Shown here piece after piece: positions 1-5,479 of a stretch of DNA of 8,972 nucleotides. The translations under genes and the position numbers were made by a program. Each line of letters begins with the position of its first letter. Within the stretch, counting starts at the first letter, position 1. The stretch is taken from positions 1 to 8,972 of the forward strand of contig CAZSBS010000200.1 of the NCBI GenBank assembly GCA_964605095.1. The letters run 5' to 3'. The stretch is from JAUWQU01 sp964605095 (GTDB taxonomy: Bacteria > Planctomycetota > Phycisphaerae > SM23-33). The notes under the pieces were generated by a model. That model had not been told where the DNA came from and did not search any database. It was given only the letters and a program-made list of their open reading frames with translations.

Positions 1-879
1 CAGGGCGTGGGCGGCGGCGTTCAGATAAACCTCGGTTTTGCCGCTGGCGGTGACCCCGTGCAACAGAAAAGGCGCAAACCCGCCCCGGTCAATCCCCTGA
101 ACGATGGCCTTCAGGGCCTGTTCCTGGTCGGGCACCAGGGTGAGGTTTTCGGTATTTTTTGTAAGCGCGACAGACGCATCATGCTCGTGGGTCCGAAGGC
201 GGGTGCGGTCCTCGAGGACGATGAGGCCTTTGGCGCCCAGGCGCCGCAGGCTGTCGGTGAGTTGCGTCGCGGCCGGCTCACCGTATCGCCCGCCGGACCA
301 CTGCCGCTGCCCAAGGTGCATCAGGCCGTTTAGGAACGTGCCCGCGGCAACGACAACGGCCCGGCAGCGGAGCAGTCCCACGGGCGTCTCGCCCGTGGTC
401 TCTTTCTCTTCCAGCAGGGCCGGGACGGCCCTGCGACTCATGGGCAAGATGCCCATGCCACGCCTTATCCGCACACCGACCACTCGCCGGTTTTCGACGA
501 GGATGTCCGTCGCCTGGGCGTCGATGATCGTCAGGTTGGGTGTTGCGGCCAGCGCCTGGCGGACCCACGCGGCATAGGCATGGCGGTCGGACTGGCATCG
601 TGGGCCCCACACGGCTGGGCCTTTGGAGCGGTTGAGCATGCGGAACTGAATGCCCGTGGCGTCGGCGGCCCGGCCCATCAGGCCGCCGAGTGCGTCGATC
701 TCGCGGACGATCTGACCCTTGCCGACGCCGCCGATCGAGGGGTTGCAGGACATCTCGGCGATGTTGCCGGGGCCAAGCGTCACCAGGGCCGTCTGCGCGC
801 CCAGGCGCGACGCCGCCCACGCCGCCTCGACGCCCGCGTGCCCGCCGCCAATGACCACAATGTCGAAATCAAAATCCAT
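1..879 (-). CDS. mnmG: MnmG N-terminal part fused in frame to PriA segment; runs off the left edge
   Basis: The frame opens at ATG 879 and has no stop down to base 1 (293 codons visible). Residues 1 to about 210 are MnmG (GidA), the FAD-dependent partner of MnmE that makes the carboxymethylaminomethyl group on wobble uridine of tRNAs. Visible hallmarks are the dinucleotide motif GGGHAG (11-16), CNPSIGGVGKG, REIDALGG, RSKGPAVWGPR, AAGTFLNGL and WSGGRYGEP. After SLRRLG (210-215) the expected MnmG motif GRLKTGTPPR is missing. The frame instead reads as PriA helicase: a wing-like segment, then VPDQEQALKAI and Walker A HGVTASGKTEVYL near the left edge. Residues about 141-173 are an in-frame repeat insertion. 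No Shine-Dalgarno is seen before the ATG. MnmG identity of the first part is very sure and PriA identity of the last about 75 residues is sure. Whether the join is biological is not. Confidence 0.85.
   Translation of the reverse strand, partial: MDFDFDIVVIGGGHAGVEAAWAASRLGAQTALVTLGPGNIAEMSCNPSIGGVGKGQIVREIDALGGLMGRAADATGIQFRMLNRSKGPAVWGPRCQSDRHAYAAWVRQALAATPNLTIIDAQATDILVENRRVVGVRIRRGMGILPMSRRAVPALLEEKETTGETPVGLLRCRAVVVAAGTFLNGLMHLGQRQWSGGRYGEPAATQLTDSLRRLGAKGLIVLEDRTRLRTHEHDASVALTKNTENLTLVPDQEQALKAIVQGIDRGGFAPFLLHGVTASGKTEVYLNAAAHAL
378..457. repeat. Three consecutive short hairpins inserted in the mnmG frame
   Basis: Three perfect inverted repeats stand side by side. 378-398 has a 9-bp stem around TCT (CCACGGGCG/CGCCCGTGG). 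414-434 has a 9-bp stem around GGA (GCAGGGCCG/CGGCCCTGC). 439-457 has an 8-bp stem around AGA (CATGGGCA/TGCCCATG). On the minus strand they encode MGILPMSRRAVPALLEEKET and then TGETPVGLL, where MnmG proteins normally have about 12 residues between VVGV and the AVV strand; here there are about 37. From memory, peptides ending TGETPV are typical of a dispersed repeat family in planctomycete genomes. The family name and copy number cannot be checked here. Confidence 0.75.
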
Positions 880-885
880 GTGAGC

Positions 886-891
886 ATTTTA
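886..891 (-). promoter_or_regulatory. -10-like TAAAAT placed for a leaderless mnmG transcript
   Basis: On the minus strand TAAAAT (5 of 6 to TATAAT) is followed by six bases and then the ATG at 879, so a start of transcription about seven bases downstream would fall on the initiation codon. No ribosome binding site precedes the ATG, which fits a leaderless message. No good -35 box is seen at 16-18 bp, so this is tentative. Confidence 0.25.
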
Positions 892-895
892 GAAG

Positions 896-961
896 AAAAA
901 CGGCGGAACCGGGGAGAATAAACAGCGGAACCCGGAGAAGCAGAAACGGCGGAACCGGGAA
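896..961 (+). repeat. Three-unit repeat ACRGCGGAACC upstream of mnmG
   Basis: The units ACGGCGGAACC (900-910), ACAGCGGAACC (922-932) and ACGGCGGAACC (946-956) recur with 22-24 bp spacing and A/G-rich linkers. The first two units recur in the same order on the opposite strand at about 8860-8891. The stretch 880-1137 holds no gene; it contains this repeat and the hairpin at 1013-1060. Confidence 0.6.
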
Positions 962-1012
962 CCGCCGAAAAGCTGTCAGGAACTCGGAACCCGTGAAACA
1001 AAAAACGGGGGC

Positions 1013-1060
1013 GCCGAACCTGGCGCGAGATTCGGCATGTCCCGAAGCCCTCGCGCCAGG
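1013..1060 (-). terminator. Long hairpin downstream of the second DUF4190 gene, terminator-like
   Basis: CCTGGCGCGAG (1019-1029) pairs perfectly with CTCGCGCCAGG (1050-1060). An inner stem TTCGG/CCGAA (1031-1035 with 1042-1046) lies within the loop. It lies about 80 bp past the stop codon at 1138 on the minus strand. A T-run on that strand (1000-1005) follows only after a dozen bases, so it is not a textbook Rho-independent terminator. An alternative pairing, GCCGAA 1013-1018 with TTCGGC 1031-1036, would exclude the main stem. Confidence 0.35.
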
Positions 1061-1137
1061 CCAGCGCGCCCGATGATTCTCTTTCCAAGACCGCTAAAGC
1101 GCCAGGGAGACACCTCTGGTCGCTCGGCTGGAAACCG

Positions 1138-1536
1138 CTAGAACAGCAACTGGAGCCACCTCAGTGATTCGGTGGCCGGGCTGTTGGGCCCCATCTGCAA
1201 CTGCATCTGGTGGGCCGTTTGGAAAAGCACGGCGAACAGCACACCGACGACCAGCACGATGATGATCGCCAAGGCAAGGGCAACAATCGAAAGGATGATG
1301 CCGGCGGTGGCCATGCCCGTCGGCTGGCCCGCTTCTTTCGACTTCTTCTTGCCCATGATGCTGAGGATCAGACCAACGATCGCACACGGGATCGATAGGA
1401 AATTGACGTACGGTATGCACATGATGGCCAGGCACACGATGCCAAGGACCATGCCTGTGATGCTCAGGCTCTTGCCGGGATTGGGGACTGGGCCTGCGGG
1501 GCCTTGTGTGGGGGCCTGGGGGGGCACTTGAGTCAT
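1138..1536 (-). CDS. DUF4190-like small membrane protein, paralog B
   Basis: This is a 132-residue protein with a Pro/Gln-rich soluble N-terminus. The motif NPGKSLSITGMVLGI (19-33) follows, then three hydrophobic stretches at about 24-41, 45-62 and 75-105, with the basic loop GKKKSKEAG between the second and third. The pattern proline tail, SxxGxVLGI, IPCxIVGLxLSIxGK, GxAxAGIILSI is that of DUF4190 family proteins, whose function is unknown. The start is set by AAAGGAG eight bases before ATG 1536. The protein at 1838-2194 is a clear paralog: both begin MTQxPP and share the core, at roughly 70% nucleotide identity by eye. The C-terminal tail after residue 105 differs between the two. A promoter candidate lies at 1646-1674, so it may be transcribed on its own. 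Confidence 0.8.
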   Translation of the reverse strand: MTQVPPQAPTQGPAGPVPNPGKSLSITGMVLGIVCLAIMCIPYVNFLSIPCAIVGLILSIMGKKKSKEAGQPTGMATAGIILSIVALALAIIIVLVVGVLFAVLFQTAHQMQLQMGPNSPATESLRWLQLLF

Positions 1537-1645
1537 TTGCTTTCTCCTTTACCGATGTGCTTCGTAGGATTTTCGGAATCGTCCCTGTGTCGCTGAAATT
1601 GAAATGCGGACTCATCTGCGGGACGAACTGCAAGACTTGCATGAA

Positions 1646-1674
1646 AAAGTACAAACATCGGTGTGCGGTGTCAA
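1646..1674 (-). promoter_or_regulatory. Sigma70-like promoter candidate for the DUF4190 paralog B gene
   Basis: On the minus strand TTGACA (1674-1669) is a perfect -35 box. It is followed after exactly 17 bp by TACTTT (1651-1646), a weak -10 box. The predicted start lies about 100 bp before ATG 1536. It sits just downstream of the ftsY tail copy, in a spacer that is not shared with the other DUF4190 gene. Confidence 0.4.
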
Positions 1675-1716
1675 AACTTTTCGGGCAAATCCACAAGAAA
1701 GAGTCAAAAAGGCTTA

Positions 1717-1814
1717 TCAGGAGAACAGTGCCTCGACGAAGGTTTCCGGGTCGAACGGCTCGACGTCCTCGAACGTTTCGCCGACTCCGATGAACTTGAC
1801 CGGCAGGTTCACCT
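1717..1814 (-). pseudogene. Detached duplicate of the ftsY 3' end
   Basis: These 98 bp match the last 98 bp of the intact ftsY (2303-2400) with one difference (GAT/GAC on the plus strand, a Val to Ile change). They include the stop codon, TCA at 1717-1719 on the plus strand. The copy encodes the FtsY C-terminus, ending FVEALFS. It lacks the G domain and so cannot be functional. A 35-codon frame from ATG 1824 (beginning MVEQVNLPVKF) remains open but has no ribosome binding site. The block ends at or near the stop codon on one side and within the codons for EVNLPV on the other. Confidence 0.85.
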
Positions 1815-1837
1815 GTTCAACCATTGTTGCATGCAGC

Positions 1838-2194
1838 CTAGTTGCGGATGGTCGTCCACGCCTCGCCGAACCAACTGCCTATGTCCTTCCAGAACCAGAC
1901 GATCACCGCAAGCAGCGGTAGAACCAAGGCGAGGATCAAGGCGATAATCGAAAGGATGATGCCCGCCACGGCCATGCCCCGCGGCTGGCCCGCGGCCTTG
2001 GACTTGCCCTTGCCGATTATGCTGAGAACAAGGCCGATGATCGAGCAGGGAATCGCGAAGACCCATATGATGAAGAGGACCAGGGAGACTATGCCCAGGA
2101 CCATGCCGGCGATGCTGAGGCCTTTGCCTGGATTGGGGACCGCACCTGCGGGGCCTTGCGAGGTGGTCTCAAGGGCTGGCGGCATTTGAGTCAT
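1838..2194 (-). CDS. DUF4190-like small membrane protein, paralog A
   Basis: This is a 118-residue paralog of the protein at 1138-1536. It has the same plan: a Pro-rich soluble N-terminus, NPGKGLSIAGMVLGI (21-35), hydrophobic stretches at about 27-45, 47-61 and 74-100, and the basic loop GKGKSKAAG. The family (DUF4190) has no established function; an inner-membrane location is inferred. The start ATG 2194 has CAAAGGAG a few bases upstream, and the region up to this site resembles that of paralog B. The gene lies between the intact ftsY and the duplicated ftsY tail, so it is enclosed by 98-bp direct repeats. Its last codons (TTIRN) are encoded by an 11-mer, GTTGCGGATGG on the plus strand, that is also present in ftsY next to the duplicated block. 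Its C-terminus may therefore derive from duplicated ftsY sequence. Confidence 0.8.
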   Translation of the reverse strand: MTQMPPALETTSQGPAGAVPNPGKGLSIAGMVLGIVSLVLFIIWVFAIPCSIIGLVLSIIGKGKSKAAGQPRGMAVAGIILSIIALILALVLPLLAVIVWFWKDIGSWFGEAWTTIRN

Positions 2195-2302
2195 TGACGT
2201 CTCCTTTGCCTGTGCTATAAATTTCCCGCTGGCCGACCTTGTCCCGGTGAGCGGCTGGCTTGCGGAAGCGCCGTCAACGCTTCCTGGCCAAGTCCGTCCA
2301 AG

Positions 2303-2400
2303 TCAGGAGAACAGTGCCTCGACGAAGGTTTCCGGGTCGAACGGCTCGACGTCCTCGAACGTTTCGCCGACTCCGACGAACTTGACCGGCAGGTTCACCT
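2303..2400 (-). repeat. Parental copy of the 98-bp direct repeat (ftsY 3' end)
   Basis: This is identical at 97 of 98 bases to 1717-1814 and in the same orientation, 586 bp apart. It forms the last 32 codons and stop of the intact ftsY. The sequences on the outer sides of the two copies do not match. Confidence 0.9.
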
Positions 2401-3220
2401 CGTTGCGGATGGCGACCACGATGCCGCCCTTGGCCGTGCCGTCGAGCTTGGCCAGGAAGATGCCCGTAACGTCAATAGCGGCCGAGAACGCCTTTGCCTG
2501 GTTGATGGCGTTCTGCCCGGTGGTGGCGTCGAGCACCAGCAGGACCTCGTGCGGCGCGCCGGGGATCTTGCGGGCGACGACGTCGCGGATCTTGGTCAGC
2601 TCGCGCATGAGGTTGTCCTGCGTGTGCAGCCGCCCGGCGGTGTCTACCAGCAGCACGTCGATGCCGCGCGCCTTTGCGGCGTCGCAGGCGTCGAAGACCA
2701 CCGCGGCGGGGTCCTTGCCGCTGCCCTTGACGATATCACAGCCGATGCGGTCGGCCCATATGGAAAGCTGCTCGACGGCGGCGGCGCGGAACGTGTCCGC
2801 CGCGGCCAGGCAGACCTTCTTGCCCTGGCTCTTGAACTGCCAGGCCAGCTTCGCCACGGAAGTGGTCTTGCCGCAGCCATTGATGCCCGCGACCATTATC
2901 ACCGTCGGCGGCTGATCGGCGAAGCGCACCTGCCTGTCGCACGCCGGCCAGTACTTCTTGAGCTCGACCTTGAGGAACTCAAGCACCTGCTCGCCGCCGG
3001 AAATGGTTCCCGCGCGCGCGGCGGCCTCGATGTCGGTGCGAATCCTCACAGCCGTCGCGACGCCCATGTCGGCCTGGATGAGCATGCTCTCGAGCTCGTC
3101 GAGCGTCTCGGCGTCCAGCGCCCTGCCGGTCAGCAAGGACCGCAGCGAGTTGACCAGCTTGGCCCGCGTCCGCTGAAGCCCACGAGTGAGCTTATCCAGT
3201 GCCTTCTTGAAAAACGCCAT
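2303..3220 (-). CDS. ftsY: Signal recognition particle receptor FtsY
   Basis: This 305-residue SRP receptor GTPase docks ribosome-SRP complexes at the membrane for co-translational insertion. The helical N domain spans about 1-100. The G domain has G1 GINGCGKTT (112-120), with Cys where Val is common, then ADTFRAAAVEQL (141-152), G3 VDTAGR (192-197), DATTGQNA (231-238), AKLDGTAKGG (257-266) in place of the usual TKLD start, and the FtsY C-terminal signature VGVGE...PFDPETFV. The acidic A domain of E. coli FtsY is absent, as in many bacteria. Residues 1-20 are basic and amphipathic (MAFFKKALDKLTRG), suiting membrane contact. The start has purine-rich AAAGGATGGAAG upstream. nusB lies 134 bp upstream across a hairpin cluster. 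The final 98 bp are duplicated at 1717-1814. Confidence 0.96.
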   Translation of the reverse strand: MAFFKKALDKLTRGLQRTRAKLVNSLRSLLTGRALDAETLDELESMLIQADMGVATAVRIRTDIEAAARAGTISGGEQVLEFLKVELKKYWPACDRQVRFADQPPTVIMVAGINGCGKTTSVAKLAWQFKSQGKKVCLAAADTFRAAAVEQLSIWADRIGCDIVKGSGKDPAAVVFDACDAAKARGIDVLLVDTAGRLHTQDNLMRELTKIRDVVARKIPGAPHEVLLVLDATTGQNAINQAKAFSAAIDVTGIFLAKLDGTAKGGIVVAIRNEVNLPVKFVGVGETFEDVEPFDPETFVEALFS

Positions 3221-3262
3221 TTTCTAGTCTTCCATCCTTTGCTTGTTTAGTAAGCGCTGTTT

Positions 3263-3323
3263 CACGAGGCCTCAAAGGCCTTTGGCCCCCCCTGGGGGCC
3301 GGAGGCATTCGGGCCTCATGAGG
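3263..3323. repeat. Strong hairpin cluster between nusB and ftsY
   Basis: The core is a 13-bp helix, 3278-3290 with 3294-3306, including two G-T wobbles and a CCT loop; its heart is GGCCCCC/GGGGGCC. Around it CACGAGGCC (3263-3271) pairs with GGCCTCATG (3312-3320) with one mismatch. The palindromes AAAGGCCTTT (3274-3283) and CCTCATGAGG (3314-3323) overlap it. No T-run follows on the minus strand, so it is not an obvious intrinsic terminator. It could be a REP-like element or an mRNA stability/processing site. Confidence 0.6.
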
Positions 3324-3354
3324 AAGCATGAGTCAATTCTTTTATCTGCGTTCA

Positions 3355-3861
3355 TCATTGCCCACCTGTTTCTTCTGTTCCTTCTTCTGCTTTCTTATCC
3401 AAATCCGTATCCCCTACACCCTCCTTCGCCGAGGTTACGGAGGGCAGGTCCCCTGCATCCCTGCCGATTTCTTTTGCGATGGCGTCCAGGATGCCGTTGA
3501 TGAATCTGGGGCTCTCTGCCGTGGAGAACTCCCGGGCCAGGCGGATTGCTTCGCTGATGACGACCTTTTGCGGCGCGCGGCCCGAGCGGAGTTCGTACGC
3601 GGCCAGGCGGAGGATGTTGCGGTCGACCATCGCCAGCCTGACGAGATCCCAGTGCCGCGCGTGGCGCACCAGGAACTGGTCGCAGGCCGGCCAGTCGGCG
3701 AAGGCGTCGCGGATCAGTACGTGGGCGACCTGGAGGGTCTGGCTGTCCTCGGTACCGTCGTTAATGAACTCGTGGACCAGTTCGGATGCCTTGGCGCCTT
3801 GGGCGTCGAGGCAGCACAGGCCCTGGAGCGCAAGACGTCTTGCCCTATGGCGGCTGCTCAC
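3355..3861 (-). CDS. nusB: Transcription antitermination factor NusB
   Basis: NusB binds boxA RNA together with NusE (S10) in rRNA antitermination. The N-terminus has the typical RHRARRLALQGL. The conserved C-terminal half is present: VDRNILRLAAYEL (79-91), APQKVVISEAIRLAREF (96-112) and SPRFINGILDAI (117-128). I chose GTG 3861 because MSSRHRARR matches the usual NusB length. TTG 3873 in the same frame, two bases past the ribH stop, is an alternative giving four more residues. After about residue 132 there is a tail of some 35 residues beyond the usual fold. It includes DLPSVTSAKEGVG, encoded by a hairpin repeat at 3419-3444, and then an acidic stretch ending KKAEEGTEETGGQ. The ribH-nusB adjacency is a common bacterial arrangement and supports the call. 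Confidence 0.92.
   Translation of the reverse strand: MSSRHRARRLALQGLCCLDAQGAKASELVHEFINDGTEDSQTLQVAHVLIRDAFADWPACDQFLVRHARHWDLVRLAMVDRNILRLAAYELRSGRAPQKVVISEAIRLAREFSTAESPRFINGILDAIAKEIGRDAGDLPSVTSAKEGVGDTDLDKKAEEGTEETGGQ
3419..3456. repeat. Hairpin repeat inside the NusB C-terminal extension
   Basis: CCCTCC (3419-3424) pairs with GGAGGG (3439-3444) around the loop TTCGCCGAGGTTAC. A second stem, GCAGG/CCTGC (3444-3448 with 3452-3456), follows directly. From memory, elements reading CCTCCTTCGCC...TACGGAGG are widely dispersed in planctomycete and verrucomicrobial genomes and often end up in coding frames. Here it supplies the NusB residues LPSVTSAKEG. Confidence 0.55.
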
Positions 3862-3875
3862 GTTTTTGACCAATC

Positions 3876-4391
3876 TCAGTTTCTTTTTGCGGAAGACTTG
3901 ACCGCAGACTTGGCTGGAGATTTGCCGGGCACCTGGGCCAGAAGGTTGACCATCTCGATGGCCGAGAGGGCGGCGTCGGCGCCCTTGTTGCCGCTCTTGG
4001 CGCCGGCGCGGTCTACCGCCTGCTCGAGTGTGTCGCACGTCAGCACGCCGAAGATGCAAGGTACGCCGGTGTTCATTGACGCCATCGCCACGCCCTTGGC
4101 CACCTCCGACGCGATGTACTGGTAATGGTCCGTCCCGCCGCGAATGACGGCGCCCAGGCATATCACGGCCGAGTATTGCCCGCTGGAGGCGAGCTTCTGG
4201 GCAAGAAGCGGTATCTCGAAGCTGCCCGGCGACCAGTACACGTCCACGCATGCCTCGTCGACGTGGTGGCGGTTAAGCGCGTCCATAGCCCCGCCCAGCA
4301 GCTTGCTGGTGACGAACTCGTTGAACCGCCCGACGACGATGGCGAACTTTGCCCCTTTAGGCGCTATCAGCTTGCCCTGGTACGTGTTCAT
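3876..4391 (-). CDS. ribH: 6,7-dimethyl-8-ribityllumazine synthase (RibH)
   Basis: RibH condenses 5-amino-6-ribitylaminouracil with 3,4-dihydroxybutanone 4-phosphate to lumazine, the penultimate riboflavin step, as a cytosolic pentamer or 60-mer. Family motifs are FNEFVTSKLL (23-32), WSPGSFEIPLLAQKL (53-67), LGAVIRGGTDHYQYI (79-93) with the proton-transfer His89, PCIFGVLT (111-118), and DRAGAKSGNKG (127-137) with Arg128 at the phosphate-binding position. It is 171 residues, against about 155 for most. The excess is a Lys/Ser/Ala tail (KSPAKSAVKSSAKRN) of the kind seen as disordered basic extensions. ATG 4391 is preceded by AAGGAG eight bases upstream. The stop is immediately upstream of nusB. 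The expected partner activity RibBA is encoded at 6346-7578 on the other strand. Confidence 0.96.
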   Translation of the reverse strand: MNTYQGKLIAPKGAKFAIVVGRFNEFVTSKLLGGAMDALNRHHVDEACVDVYWSPGSFEIPLLAQKLASSGQYSAVICLGAVIRGGTDHYQYIASEVAKGVAMASMNTGVPCIFGVLTCDTLEQAVDRAGAKSGNKGADAALSAIEMVNLLAQVPGKSPAKSAVKSSAKRN

Positions 4392-4459
4392 TTGTCTAGC
4401 TCCTTGCCGCCGGGCAGGCCCGAGACCACCGTCTCACGAGGCTGCTCCGACATTACAGG

Positions 4460-4488
4460 AGTATACGCCCACCCGGCTCGCGGGGCAA
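4460..4488 (-). promoter_or_regulatory. Sigma70-like promoter candidate for ribH-nusB-ftsY
   Basis: On the minus strand TTGCCC (4488-4483) stands 17 bp before TATACT (4465-4460), a 4/6 and 5/6 match to the consensus. Transcription would start near 4453, leaving a leader of about 60 bases before ATG 4391. That leader is too short for, and lacks the conserved boxes of, an FMN riboswitch. Confidence 0.45.
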
Positions 4489-4496
4489 GGGGCCTC

Positions 4497-5372
4497 CTAA
4501 GCGAAGATGATCGAGGCGTAACCGACGGTGGTGTCGTCAAGTTCGTTGGGGTGCTGCTGGTGGGTGATGACGTAGCTGTTGGTGTACTCCAGGCAGATTC
4601 CCTTTTGGGCGCCCAGGGCTTGGCACGCGGCGATAGCGGCGGTCAGGGCGCCCGCTCCGCAGGCGTTCATGTGCTTGTAAGTTTCAGGAATAATGTTGTT
4701 TGCGTCCATGGCCTCGGCCAGGTCGATTATCCTGCGGTCGTTGCGGCGGGTCCACTGCTCGCCGACTTGCCCGCGTCCGCCTGGGGCTGGGAAGTGCCCG
4801 CCGTGGTGCGAAAGATCCGTCGAGGCGACGATGGCGACGTCGTCGAGCCGGTCCTGGACGGCCTGGGCAACGGCCTGGCCAACCTCGATAGCCAGTGGCG
4901 AGGGCGGGACGGCGATTGGAAGAATCATCGCATCAGGTGCAAGAACCTGTATTAGCGGCACTTGCACTTCGATGGAGTGCTCGCCGGCGTGGGCGTCGGG
5001 GTTTTCCCGGCAGCATGAGCGCCCCAAGGCCAGCACGGCCTGAGCCAAGTCTTCGTCGACGCGTGCCTCGCCCAGCGGCGTCCGCCAGGCGCCAGAGGCG
5101 TAGACTTCTCCCATTCGCACGGCCCCGGTGTGGTCGGCGCCGAACAGTACGATGGTTTTTCGAGCCTGGGCTGCGATGAGCGACTTAAACGTAAGGGCCG
5201 CCAGTGGCCCGGAATAGACCCACCCTGCATGTGGGACCACCCCGCCGTAGAGCCGCGGGGGGAGTTGATCGGGAACATGGGCCTCTTTCAGGAGTTCTTC
5301 GGCGTGGCGGCGGCACGATGCCGGACTGGACTCGTAGAACATTCCGGCTCGCACGGGCGTTCGAACGGTCAT
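4497..5372 (-). CDS. amrB: AmmeMemoRadiSam system protein B / Memo family protein
   Basis: This is a 291-residue protein of the MEMO1 family, structurally related to class III extradiol dioxygenases. The putative metal site is intact: PHAGW with His48, GADH with His81, STDLSHH with His189, and ACGAG with Cys238. These correspond to the His/His/His/Cys set described for human MEMO1. EHSIEVQVPL (131-140) is another hallmark. In many bacteria and archaea the protein is encoded with an AMMECR1-domain protein and a radical SAM protein, but neither partner is visible here. The reaction is not established; copper or iron binding is reported for relatives. The start ATG 5372 is preceded by GAGGTG. 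It is transcribed away from the hypothetical gene at 5480 across a 107-bp divergent region. Confidence 0.9.
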   Translation of the reverse strand: MTVRTPVRAGMFYESSPASCRRHAEELLKEAHVPDQLPPRLYGGVVPHAGWVYSGPLAALTFKSLIAAQARKTIVLFGADHTGAVRMGEVYASGAWRTPLGEARVDEDLAQAVLALGRSCCRENPDAHAGEHSIEVQVPLIQVLAPDAMILPIAVPPSPLAIEVGQAVAQAVQDRLDDVAIVASTDLSHHGGHFPAPGGRGQVGEQWTRRNDRRIIDLAEAMDANNIIPETYKHMNACGAGALTAAIAACQALGAQKGICLEYTNSYVITHQQHPNELDDTTVGYASIIFA

Positions 5373-5419
5373 GGTTCACCTCGGACATTGCTAAGTTTGC
5401 CGGCGGTTTTCGACGATAG

Positions 5420-5425
5420 ATTCTA
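5420..5425 (-). promoter_or_regulatory. -10-like TAGAAT upstream of the Memo-family gene
   Basis: On the minus strand TAGAAT (5 of 6 to consensus) lies 48 bp before ATG 5372. No clear -35 box stands 17 bp upstream. That position abuts the inverted repeat 5441-5463, which could then be a regulator site. Confidence 0.25.
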
Positions 5426-5440
5426 GCAAAAACCATGCAC

Positions 5441-5463
5441 GACCGTATATATTGTATACGGTC
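5441..5463. promoter_or_regulatory. Perfect 9-bp inverted repeat in a divergent intergenic region
   Basis: GACCGTATA (5441-5449), five bases (TATTG), TATACGGTC (5455-5463). It is 17 bp before the ATG at 5480 and 69 bp before the ATG at 5372. Its AT-rich centre offers -10-like hexamers on both strands (TATATT on plus, TACAAT on minus). This is the shape of a dimeric repressor operator, although a small RNA hairpin is possible. The regulator is unknown. Confidence 0.5.
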
Positions 5464-5479
5464 ATGTTGGAAGGTCTTA

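Noticed and set aside
1094..1696. Minus-strand open frame of 200 codons across DUF4190-B
   Set aside because: It is out of frame with the conserved DUF4190 core and has no ribosome binding site.
4392..4460. FMN riboswitch ahead of ribH
   Set aside because: The leader is about 60 bases and shows none of the conserved RFN boxes; no such element is seen before ribBA either.
4125..4955. Plus-strand open frame of 276 codons
   Set aside because: It overlaps ribH and the Memo-family gene antisense; its sequence resembles no protein and it lacks a start signal.
5435..5479. Upstream ATG extension of the membrane protein gene
   Set aside because: It would translate through the inverted repeat at 5441-5463, while a good ribosome binding site precedes ATG 5480.
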